From assembly GCA_003254885.1 (NCBI GenBank), contig QANT01001509.1, forward strand, positions 1-59,352: DNA of 59,352 bases, in the 5' to 3' direction. Both the position numbers and the translations under genes were made by a program. This DNA is from Purshia tridentata. Lineage: Eukaryota > Streptophyta > Magnoliopsida > Rosales > Rosaceae. Positions 1 to 9,548 of this stretch are shown here, in pieces (within the stretch, counting starts at the first letter, position 1; each line of letters starts with the position of its first letter). The notes beneath the pieces are model-generated. The model did not search any database. It saw only the letters and a program-made list of their open reading frames with translations, and was not told the origin of the DNA.

Positions 1-1807
1 TACTGGAGGGGCAGAAAGGGAATAAAAAAGAAAAAAAAAAGATGGTCAACTTAGCAGCAAAAGGTGTTGGTATAGCCTGGGCTTTCTTTTATATCACTAA
101 CAACATTCTCATCCATTTTGGGCCAATATGTGGGGCCAAAAGCCCAAAACTAAGAAGAGCATAAGTGAGGTATAGAGGCCCACCAACCTTTTTTTTTTGG
201 GCCAAGAGAGGCCCACCAACCTTAACCTGTCATCATAAGCTTTAGTGGAGCTGGGCAGCAAAAGACATACCCCATGGCAGTCCCAATAGATGCCATTGAC
301 AGAAAGAAAAAGTGTAACCAATAATTGCCAATTATTTATAATAAAAAGTAAAAATACAATTGCAATGCTTGGATTTTGTGGGGTGGGCAGATCTGTCATC
401 AAGTATCAAGGATCATTAAGATTCAAAAGAAGTTTCTTGTAACTTTGTAAAAGTAGTAATGAATACTGTTATGATTTTCATCACACACTTTTGTACTGAT
501 TTCTTAAAATTTATATCATGAGGTTAACCCTACATCAAATGGTTTAAGAATCAATAATCATAGCGACACCATATGCTTTTTTGGTCTCTGATTATTCTAA
601 TAAAGTGGGATTTAATTAGGGAACAGAGTCATATCATACAGAAACATATGTCTTGGTGACTAAAACTTCAGATTATCATTGGAATATAAAATTATTGCTG
701 CGTCGGTGGGTTTCTCTAAAATAATATTAGAAAAAAAAATTCCTGAAAAGCTAAAGGTCAAGAAAGAGTCTAGTACACTGTACATGTGGGGTAGTAAATT
801 AATTTGAAAGAGTAGCATATAACATATAATATAAATTATGTACTCAGCTTGCTGTTATATTAATGTTTGGAACCAAAATCTTCTCTAGTCAGTAAGATTT
901 GTAATCCATTATTAATGCACATCACTCTAATTTCCTTGTGCAGCTCTGAATTCCATATGTGTTTAGTCAGAAGGAGTAACGAATCACTAATATATTGTCT
1001 GGGTATGACAGACAAGGCTCATGCTAATACAAAATACCATTTCAGTACCACCATAAGTGTTTTATGACTCAAAACTTTGTTTTTAACTTGAAGAAGACAT
1101 GTAAGTATGTAAAAGTGTAAAACTCATACTGAACATTTTATGATTTTTATGTGATCTTGATTTTGTTGGTCAAAGATTGGCACAAACTGAACATTGTAAA
1201 TTTCAGACTCTTTTGATTCCAATCCAATCATATGCTTAAAGAAAAAAAGCAACCAAGCAAGCAATTCAAATGAAGCTCTCTGGATTTACCAGTACACCAT
1301 TAAAATATTTATTAAAAAAAGACTAAATTTGTAGACGCAATGGACTTTGGATTACTTCACCCCTTCCTAGGAACGCGGTGTGGACTGAGCAGTGACTGAG
1401 AACACTTATTTCTTTGCTTACATATTTGCCGCAGCAGATACAGGCTACAGCTAATACAGCTAATAAACACTCAAAATTGGCTTACTTAAAGAGGACCAAA
1501 TCCCATCAAGAAGAGCCAGCCAAGGAGATCTAGCTGCAGACCAGCACTTCTGGGAGTCCTCTATATTTCACTTTCTTTCTTTATTCAAGAAAGAGATAAA
1601 AGCTCCCAAAGGAAAAGAAGAAAATAAAAAGCAGAGGGTTGAGGACTTTACAGAGAGAACGAGATAGACTACTGAAAGAGAGTTTATTGCTTCTTTCTTT
1701 CTGTTTCTCTTCTTGGAGGGTTTTATTTGCATTTCAGTCCCATTTTTCCATTACTCTCAAAAACCCACATTTAAAAGATTGGTTTGGAGAAGAAGAGAGA
1801 GAGAGAC
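1..1807. other. Upstream region of the SKU5-like gene, no gene seen
   Basis: I see no credible coding exon here; the open frames are short and lack family similarity. The segment is AT-rich and ends in a purine-rich GA leader just before the ATG at 1808, which is probably the 5' untranslated region of the next gene. A poly(T) micro-insertion with flanking repeats lies at 174-223 and is listed separately. Confidence 0.6.
174..223 (-). mobile_element. Micro-retroinsertion with 17-bp target duplication
   Basis: A 17-bp direct repeat (174-190 and 207-223, starting AGAGGCCCACC) flanks only 16 bases, TTTTTTTTGGGCCAAG. Read on the minus strand the insert is a short stub ending in GGCCC followed by eight A, which is the form expected of a severely 5'-truncated poly(A) retroinsertion. 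The repeats are perfect. The exact edge is ambiguous because the repeat itself ends in TT. No coding content. Confidence 0.65.
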
Positions 1808-4800
1808 ATGGGACTGTACACAAGTGTATGTTGTATTGCATTGGTCGCCCTGCTTACTGTGACCTGCACAAGTGGGGAAGATCCATATAGGTTCTTCAAC
1901 TGGAATGTCACCTATGGTGATATCTATCCCCTTGGAGTGAAACAAAAGGTACTTAGTTTTATCGTCTCTCTCTCTCTCTCTCTCACTCTCAAGCACACAA
2001 ACAAACACATTTTGTTTATGTTCAGTTTTTGTTCTCGCCATTTTCTATTGGTTGATGAGACTGCACGCTAACATAAGTTTTCAAACAAAATGCCAGGGAA
2101 TATTGATAAATGGGCAATTTCCAGGGCCGCAGATCGACTCGGTCACCAATGATAACCTCATTATCAGCGTTTTTAATAGCCTGGACGAACCTTTTCTCAT
2201 CTCTTGGTTAGCGATTCCTCTGTTTTTCTTTTTTTTTCCTTTTTTTTTTGGTTTCCTTTTTATATAATTTTATTGTTTTGTTATAAAGATATGATTTTTA
2301 ATGTTAAATACCAATTATATTATGTATTTTTTCTGATATTTTGTTATTACTAACTTTTGAAAAAAATATTTAGTTATTTTAGATTTAGTTACTAAGTTAT
2401 TTTAGATTTAGTTACTAAGGCATAAGAGAAATTATCATTAAGTTGGAATCATTATTTCAGTAGTCATACTAGACCCTTTGATTAGCAGAATGCCATCACT
2501 AAGTTTACCCTGAACACTTTTTGCTATAATATTCAAAACAGAATTATCAGTTAGACTAAGCACTAAGGCCTGCAATTCTTGTTCAGGAATGGTGTACAGC
2601 AGAGAAGGAACTCGTGGCAAGATGGGGTCTTTGGCACAAATTGCCCTATCCCACCAGGACATAACTTCACTTATAATCTCCAAGTCAAGGATCAGATTGG
2701 CAGTTACTTCTACTTTCCTTCCCTTGCCTTCCACAAGGCTGCAGGAGGGTTTGGTGGCATCAAAATTGCAAGCCGCTCAGTTATTCCAGTACCTTTCCCT
2801 CCTCCCGCTGGAGATTTCACCCTACTGGCAGGAGACTGGTTTAGTAAAAATCACACTGTAAGTAGCATGCTTAGAGATTATGTCAATGATCATACAAGTA
2901 TATGTTTTAATGTAGCAGAAAATTAGAAAATGAAGCATGTGATATGTATTTGTTAATTTATGGGCTTGTTTTGAGTGGTACAGGATTTAAAAGCAATTTT
3001 AGATGGTGGTAATAATCTTCCCTTTCCCGACGGACTCCTCATCAATGGCCGTGGATCAAATGGGAATACATTTACAGTTGATCAAGGTAGTTAGTCATTA
3101 CAATCAGTGGTATGAGCACTATCTGTTTGTGGTCATGGTATTAATGTAACTTGCTTTATGTGTCATACTTGCTGGGCAGGCAAGACTTACAGGTTCCGGA
3201 TATCCAATGTGGGGCTTACAACTTCCATCAATTTCCGAATCCAGGGGCACAAGATGTTGCTGGTAGAGGTTGAAGGCACTCACACGCTTCAAAACACTTA
3301 CAATTCCCTTGACATTCATTTGGGGCAGTCTTATTCTGTATTGGTTACTGCTGATCAACCAGCACAGGATTACTACATCGTTGTCTCCACGCGTTTCACT
3401 TCACAAGTGCTCACTGCAACCTCCATTCTTCACTACAGTAACTCAGCAGGAAGCGTTGCTGGTCCTCCTCCTGATGGCCCAACAACTCAGATTGACTGGT
3501 CTCTCGAACAAGCCCGATCTCTCAGGTACTTTTTTTCATCACCGCCTTTTGTTAGGAAGCAAATACCTTTTATACGGTAGTGCCAGTTTTCATCGAGCTG
3601 GCTGACTGACATTGATTCTGCTTTAGTCATATAGAATTCATTTAAAAAACTCATGCTGTTTCATTGTTTGCACTAACATGTTCAATTAAGGAGTCAGCAC
3701 TCAGTACAAGCAACCTAAGCTATTACTATGAACTATACTATTAAACATAATCAAATTTTCAAACTTCAGCGTTTTATTAATCCAAGAATTTTAAACTACC
3801 AACTATTAAGTATCATTCAACATGATATGCATAAATAAAAAAAATCACCTTTTTCCATTTAATAGACCTATTTACATCAAAATGTAACATAAAAAGAATT
3901 GTTGATGTACTGTGCCTCTATATATGCCTTTTCTGTGTTACCCAGATACTATATTCTCATATTTATCTGGAATGGCATGTGTATAAAACCAGACGGAATT
4001 TGTCAGCAAGTGGACCAAGACCTAACCCCCAAGGCTCATATCATTATGGATTGATCAACACCACCCGCACAATCAGGCTGAAAAACACTGCTCCAGTGAT
4101 TGAAGGCAAGCAGAAATATGCTGTGAATAGTGTATCCTTCCTCCAACCTGACACGCCACTCAAACTTGCTGACTACTTCCAGATCTCTGGGGTGTTCTCC
4201 CTCGGAACCATCTCAGACAGCCCCACAGGTGGCGGTGCTTATCTCCAGACTTCTGTCATGCATGCTGATTTCCGAGGCTTTGCTGAACTAGTGTTTGAGA
4301 ATGCAGAGGACACTGTGCAGTCATGGCACATTGATGGCCATAATTTCTTTGTTGTGGGGTAAGTTTGTATGCCTCAGAAGTTCAAAATTAGATGCAATAA
4401 GAATACTCTAATTTTTCTATATCTTAACCATGGTCATTTCGATATGGACAGAATGGATGGTGGAGAGTGGACTCCTGCAAGCAGATTAAGATACAATTTG
4501 AGGGACACTATTTCTCGTTGCACCGTTCAGGTACATTGAGAATCTTTTTGTTGGATTACAATATTCCATTGCCATATTTGGCCAAAAAGTAATGCACTTT
4601 CTTAAGAACTTTGTAACTTGCAAAATATGTGGTCATGTCATTTCTTTGCAATCACAGGTGTATCCCAACTCATGGACTGCAATTTACATGCCTTTGGACA
4701 ATGTGGGAATGTGGAATATAAGATCTGAGCACTGGGTTCGCCAGTACTTAGGCCAGCAATTCTATCTTCGCGTCTACTCTCCAGCAAATTCATGGAGGGA

Positions 4801-4870
4801 TGAATATCCAATCCCAAAGAATGCTCTTCTATGTGGCCGGGCATTAGGCCGTCGGACTCGGCCTCTATAA
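1808..4870 (+). CDS. SKU5-similar (SKS) multicopper-oxidase-like protein
   Basis: Eight coding exons: 1808-1948, 2097-2206, 2587-2857, 2984-3086, 3180-3525, 3993-4358, 4452-4530 and 4658-4870. They give 542 residues, the usual SKS length. A signal peptide (about residues 1-22) precedes three cupredoxin-like domains. The copper ligands of true ascorbate oxidase are replaced: the HWHG position reads SWNG, and the C-terminal His-Cys-His cluster is absent (WHIDGHNF, then NIRSEHW). This is the known SKU5/SKS pattern, so oxidase activity is unlikely. Family members are secreted to the wall or plasma membrane and affect directional growth or pollen tube guidance. The protein ends RTRPL with no hydrophobic tail, so unlike SKU5 it does not look GPI-anchored. 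The start is the first ATG after a GA-rich leader and opens directly into the signal peptide. Database names for such genes often say 'L-ascorbate oxidase homolog'. Confidence 0.93.
2372..2417. repeat. 23-bp tandem duplication in SKS intron 2
   Basis: Two perfect head-to-tail copies of a 23-bp unit beginning AGTTATTTTAGATTTAG lie at 2372-2394 and 2395-2417, inside the intron between exons 2 and 3. Simple slippage or tandem duplication explains it. Confidence 0.9.
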
Positions 4871-6352
4871 GGAAACCAGCATCTTTGGAATGCATAACTG
4901 TAATGAGTGGTTTTTCCGGGGTCTTCTTAGACGTGAACTAGGAGAGAATATGTCTGCGGAAGATGTAGTCAGGGCTTAACTCGAGCCATTTGCACCCTTG
5001 TTTTCGTCTTTTTGGAAGGTAGATTGCTCTCAATGCAGGAGTTGTTTCTCTACTCTGTAATCCAAATCAAACTCATTGGACGTAATTTGCATGGATCTTG
5101 TATTATTTGTTTAACATTTTTTTTAGCCAGAAAGCAAATCTTTAGCCCAATTCTGCTCCTCCGAACCTTGCCATAACAACTGTCCATTATCTGCAATTTA
5201 CTGCAAAAATTTTGATTTTTTATTGTTATCACTTGAAAAGGAGCCTTTTACATGGCATTTGGATTGGCAAGTCCTCGAAATTCAAATGATATGCGTCGAG
5301 TGTCAGATTACTTGCTATCTATAACCAACCATTCGACACAAAAAGTACGTTATGCTACTTAATTTCGATCTCACCATGTATATTGAGCTATGCAATCTAG
5401 AAATTTAAACATGGAGATAATTAATGTCAATATAGGGCTTATATAACTTCATTAAGACAACTTAGCCAAACCATTAATCAATGAGTGTGAGATTACTGCT
5501 GTTAACAGTTGGCGGTGGCAAACCCACTAGCAGTGCTGCCATGCACCAACGTCCGACCCTACATGTGTCCCGGCCCGATCGACAAATTAATTGACATATA
5601 TATACATATACATGATGAGATGTGGATATCGATCCCACAGGCCACACTCCACACCCACTTGTGTTTGCAAATTGCAAAAGTAGGAGGTACGTATGCGTAG
5701 TTAATTTGATTTGGTGCGTAAGAGATTAATGACGGTCGATCGTCAGTATAGAGTTGACCAACTTCAATGTGTTTGGTCTGTCGGCCATGCCTTGATGCCT
5801 CTACATAAATTCAGAAATTAGTAAAACAAATGGCAGAAAGTAAGTAATCAAATAATGTGAAAGAACCTAAAAAATCCCAACATAATATTAGGTTCCATAT
5901 ATAAAAATTCTATAAAAGTTATATATATATATATAGAAAGTGAGACAATTGTCTTTTAAAAACTGATTAAACATCCCATTTGAATCTCGCTTTAGCTGTT
6001 AGATCCCAACTCACAAATTAGATGACCCATATAGCCCACGAAGAATTTTCATGAAATACAGAAGCTGATCAATTCGATAAAACTAGTTCACAATTAAATT
6101 TAATATTATAATTTCACTAGCTATATGCATGCACAGTGAGAATTAATTACTGTATACACAAGTCAAAGCTCAAATGGTGGATGCAAAGTTTTCTCTGACT
6201 TGCAGTAGAACTATTTCCCATTTAATGTTCCCGCCAATTCCCCAACCTGTCCCAACGCGTCCCATGAACATGCACCCATTAAAGGCTGTTTAGTGATGGA
6301 TGGAGCTAGCAGTACGTAGTGTATACTTGGCTAGCTAGTGATGGAGTGAAGC
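4871..6352. other. Spacer between SKS and glycine-rich gene
   Basis: The first 200 bases or so are probably the SKS 3' untranslated region. The rest is AT-rich promoter sequence of the glycine-rich gene. Short open frames near 5474-5700 on both strands overlap each other and look fortuitous. I see no RNA gene or element. Confidence 0.55.
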
Positions 6353-6369
6353 CTATATATATAATATAT
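6353..6369 (+). promoter_or_regulatory. TATA box of glycine-rich protein gene
   Basis: CTATATATATAATATAT lies about 85-95 bases before the ATG at 6451. That spacing leaves room for a leader of roughly 55-65 bases. Confidence 0.6.
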
Positions 6370-6450
6370 CGTATGTACAGCTTTTGAACAAACAAGACCA
6401 AGCTCATCTGCTACCTCAGAATTTAGTTATTCATTAGCAAAACAAAAGCC

Positions 6451-7653
6451 ATGGGTGTTTCTCCAAAATGGCTTTCTTTGAGTCTTCTTGTCCTCTACAT
6501 TGTCCTCCAACTGAGTGCAACCACTACTCTAGGTGATGGCGAGGTTGACAAAACTAGATTTGGGGATGATTGCCCATGGGGTCGGCGCTCCTGTGGTGGC
6601 AGGTTCGGTCGTGGGCCTCGTGGTGGTGTTAGGGGTCCTAGGGGACCTAGGGGTGGTGGCATTGGTGGTGGAGTTGGAGGAGGAGGAGGTTTTGGTGGTG
6701 GTGGAGGTGGAGGCCTAGGAGGTGGTGCGGGTCATGGTGGAGGAATTGGAGGTGGGGGAGGTATAGGTGGCGGAGCTGGAGGAGGCCTTGGCGGTGGTGG
6801 TGGTGGTGGCGCTGGCGGTGGAGGCGGTGGTGGAGTTGGTGGGGGTTCTGGGCATGGTGGAGGCTTTGGAGCTGGGGGAGGTGTTGGTGGTGGAGCAGGA
6901 GGAGGCCTTGGCGGCGGCGGTGGTGGTGGCGCTGGAGGTGGAGGCGGTGGTGGAGTTGGTGGGGGTTCTGGGCATGGTGGAGGCTTTGGAGCTGGGGGAG
7001 GTGTTGGTGGTGGAGCAGGAGGAGGCCTTGGCGGCGGCGGTGGTGGTGGCGCTGGAGGTGGAGGTGGTGGTGGAGTTGGTGGGGGTTCTGGGCATGGTGG
7101 AGGCTTTGGAGCTGGGGGAGGTGTTGGTGTTGGAGCAGGAGGAGGCCTTGGCGGTGGTGGTGGTGGCGGCGGTGCCGGAGGTGGAGGCGGTGGTGGAGCT
7201 GGTGGTGGTTCTGGGCACGGTGGAGGCTTTGGAGGTGGAGGTGGTGTAGGTGGTAGTGGTGGTGTTGGGGGAGGTATTGGAGGAGGTGGCGGTGGAGGTG
7301 CAGGAGGAGGCGGCGGTGTGGGTGGTGGTTCAGGCCATGGAGGCGGTTTTGGTGGAGGTGGCGGTATAGGAGGTGGAGCTGGTGGAGGTGGTGCAGGAGG
7401 AGGTGGCGGTGGAGGTGCAGGCGGAGGTTCGGGCCATGGAGGAGGTTTTGGTGCAGGTGGCGGTGGTGGTGTAGGAGGTGGAGCTGGCGGAGGAGCTGGA
7501 GGAGGAGGTGGTGGTGGTTTGGGTGCAGGGTTAGGTCATGGTGGTGGCCACGGTGGAGGATTCGGAATTGGGATTGGGATTGGGATTGGAGTGGGAGGTG
7601 GTTCTGGTGCTGCAGCTGGCCAAGGATCTGGAACTGGGTCTGGTGGACGTTAA
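6451..7653 (+). CDS. Secreted glycine-rich (cell wall structural) protein
   Basis: Single exon, 400 residues. The ATG has a strong context (CCATGGG) and opens into a hydrophobic signal peptide (about 1-27). A short acidic/basic stretch follows, with a Cys pair near residues 46-53 (DDCPWGRRSCGG) and an Arg-Pro-Gly block. The remaining 330 or so residues are almost only Gly with Ala, Val, Leu, Phe and Ser, punctuated by regular GHGGG blocks. Class I plant glycine-rich proteins of this layout are wall structural proteins. Here that role is inferred from composition and the signal peptide. The core is built from a 40-residue (120-bp) tandem repeat, and near the C-terminus a GI dipeptide repeats several times. 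The opposite-strand open frame over this gene is a composition artefact. Confidence 0.9.
   Translation: MGVSPKWLSLSLLVLYIVLQLSATTTLGDGEVDKTRFGDDCPWGRRSCGGRFGRGPRGGVRGPRGPRGGGIGGGVGGGGGFGGGGGGGLGGGAGHGGGIGGGGGIGGGAGGGLGGGGGGGAGGGGGGGVGGGSGHGGGFGAGGGVGGGAGGGLGGGGGGGAGGGGGGGVGGGSGHGGGFGAGGGVGGGAGGGLGGGGGGGAGGGGGGGVGGGSGHGGGFGAGGGVGVGAGGGLGGGGGGGGAGGGGGGGAGGGSGHGGGFGGGGGVGGSGGVGGGIGGGGGGGAGGGGGVGGGSGHGGGFGGGGGIGGGAGGGGAGGGGGGGAGGGSGHGGGFGAGGGGGVGGGAGGGAGGGGGGGLGAGLGHGGGHGGGFGIGIGIGIGVGGGSGAAAGQGSGTGSGGR
6781..7140 (+). repeat. 120-bp coding tandem repeat, three copies
   Basis: Three near-identical 120-bp units lie at 6781-6900, 6901-7020 and 7021-7140, each encoding 40 residues of Gly-rich sequence with one GHGGGFGAGGG block. 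Degenerate relatives continue to about 7260. The second and third units differ at only a few bases, so expansion was recent. This makes the gene a likely length-polymorphic locus and a site where short-read assembly can collapse. Confidence 0.9.
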
Positions 7654-7752
7654 AATTGTTTACTTAATTACAAGCAGTTTTCTGCATTGCTCAGTAGTTA
7701 GTGATTGCAATTCCAGAAAACGAAAAAGAAAAAGAAAACTGTGATTAATTAC

Positions 7753-7801
7753 AAGCTATGAAAGCATTTTTTTTTTTTGGCCAAAAAGCTATGAAAGCAT
7801 T
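7753..7801 (-). mobile_element. Micro-retroinsertion with 16-bp target duplication
   Basis: A perfect 16-bp repeat, AAGCTATGAAAGCATT, at 7753-7768 and 7786-7801 flanks 17 bases, TTTTTTTTTTGGCCAAA. On the minus strand the insert is TTTGGCC plus ten A. It sits just 3' of the glycine-rich gene, in or close to its 3' untranslated region. Same architecture as the element at 174-223. Confidence 0.7.
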
Positions 7802-9429
7802 GAATTTTTAAGAGATGCAGTATTTAATATATACTGTATTCATGTTATTATCAATGCAGAACTTCACTTTAAGATGGTTGAGTTTTCGCACATTAAAAAT
7901 ATCAACATCCAAAATATTACTTGATCACACAAAATACCCCACAGCTTCTCTTCGGATAATATATATCTAACAACTCACAGTGGCCCATCACCCATGAGAA
8001 TTTTAATTTCCTGGATTTCTTACAATCTCAAGCTTATTTATTTCACACCTATCAGTGAAAGAATTGTAGATGGGAATTAAAATTTGAATGACCCATCTAC
8101 CCATGCTTAAGTACTATATTTTTGATCTTATAATAGAACTCTCAGTCCTTAAACCTGCACATGCAGCTGGTTCCAGAGGCCCTGAACTTTTTTTTTTTGG
8201 TTAACTGGGAGTTCAAAGACCCCAAGACAAACACTACACAGCAACCAAACGAGGCTTGCAGACCCCCGAACAATCTTCAAAGAGGCATGAAGCACACTCC
8301 GAAGGAGGCTGGGAAAATACCACAACGCCAAGATCAAGACTATGGCCCAACTGAGCCAAGGCCCTGAACTTGTTAAGAACATGTAATGGTGAAAAGGGTG
8401 AATGCACCCATCCACTAGTATGTCATAAATTATCAGATTAATAGGGAAAAAATGAAAAACACAAAAAACAAAAAGTGATAACTTTCAAGATGACTGATCT
8501 AGTGATCTCTATTTCTTCTTGGTTTTATATCATACTTTTTTTTAAGAACCGAGGCAAGCGAGCAAGGCATAGGCTTTGGGCCTCCTATAGAACAAAGGCC
8601 TCATAGATTAAAAGTATTTTATACAGTGCAATGACCCACTAATCTTTGACGTCCAACACATTCTTATTTGAGGTCCATAAAAAAGAAGTAAAGAAAACAA
8701 ATACAAGCCCAATAACCCATGCTCTTTACATTAAAAATCTGATTTTTAAATGGTACTTTCCCACTCTTTTTGACTCTCCTAAGGCATCGTTTGGTTTTTG
8801 CTTTTTGAGGTCAAAAGTTTAGTCTTAGTCTTTCTCACTTACTCGCAGTCTCAATTTTTCTCTTTTTCAATTTCTTTCATCATTTATATTAGCTTGATAT
8901 ATATTGTTGTAATTGTTTAACATGATAGTCGGAACCATTGTCTAATTTAGTCAATCTTTTAGTATATATCTCTAAGTCAAGTTGGAAGTGCACATGAAGT
9001 ACGACGACATGAAAAATTAAGTTTAAATGAATTCTTAATTAATACTTCTTGCTTTCTTAGTGACATTAAATTTTTCGGACATAGCATAATATTCTAACAT
9101 TTGTTTGGGTTTATGTTTTTTTCGTAGTCTTTTGGATATAGTTTCTTAACAATATATCTATAATTTAAAAAATACGTGTATACAATACGTTTGTCTTAAA
9201 AAAAAAACGTTTGGGAACAACTTCCAAGGAGGCGTTTCTCCTACTGTAATAAACCGGTTCGCCTGAATCCTGACTAATGGAATATCGACCGTTTATTCAA
9301 GATAAAAAATTTCGGGTCCCACAGATAGACGTCCAGATACTTACAGTTGCTGCCAGGGACGTTGCAGATCTTGAGCAGCACAGAGGGTGTAGGGCCTGTA
9401 GGCAACGTGGATTCCCGCTGCTTCACCAC
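7802..9429. other. Spacer between glycine-rich gene and RAD16-like gene
   Basis: AT-rich sequence with no supported gene. It contains the SINE-like insertion at 8177-8371 and a possible second tiny insertion near 9185-9215, where ACGTTTG flanks a poly(A) stub. The open frames on both strands at 8149-8415 lie within the insertion and are not conserved-looking proteins. Confidence 0.55.
8177..8371 (-). mobile_element. SINE-like poly(A) retroinsertion, 169 bp, 13-bp target duplication
   Basis: A perfect 13-bp repeat, AGGCCCTGAACTT, at 8177-8189 and 8359-8371 brackets 169 bp. On the minus strand the insert starts TGGCTCAGTTGGGCC, which fits a tRNA-type pol III A box (TRGYNNARNNGG), and ends CAGTTAACC followed by about ten A. 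A possible but poor B box (GTTCGGGGGTC) lies about 85 bases in, too far from the A box for a normal tRNA head. It could be a 5'-truncated tRNA-derived SINE or another poly(A) retroinsert. The insertion mechanism is well supported; the family is not known to me. Confidence 0.65.
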
Positions 9430-9437
9430 TATATAAG
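9430..9437 (+). promoter_or_regulatory. TATA box of RAD16-like gene
   Basis: TATATAAG lies 112-119 bases upstream of the ATG at 9549, in a locally GC-richer stretch. It would place the transcription start near 9460-9465. Confidence 0.6.
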
Positions 9438-9548
9438 ACGGCCACTTTCCCGCGGCACTTGTTGTTTTGTCTTGGACTTGTAACCTCTCACTCAATTAAA
9501 CCTTGACAATCGTGATCGGTCGAAATCCCTAATTTGCTTTCTGCATCA

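Noticed and set aside
2215..2262. Poly(T)-GG sequence in SKS intron 2 resembling the micro-insertions
   Set aside because: The surrounding TTTCC/poly(T) is low complexity, so a target duplication cannot be distinguished from slippage.
6715..7218. 167-codon minus-strand Thr/Ser-rich frame
   Set aside because: It is the shadow of the glycine-rich repeat on the other strand and has no features of its own.
8521..8620. GAGGCAAGCGAGCAAGGC-like GC-rich stretch that could be a transposon fragment
   Set aside because: I could not find terminal repeats or a target duplication and cannot name an element.
9185..9215. Further micro-insertion (ACGTTTG around TCTTAAAAAAAAA)
   Set aside because: The repeat is only seven bases and could be chance. 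Not counted with the strong cases.
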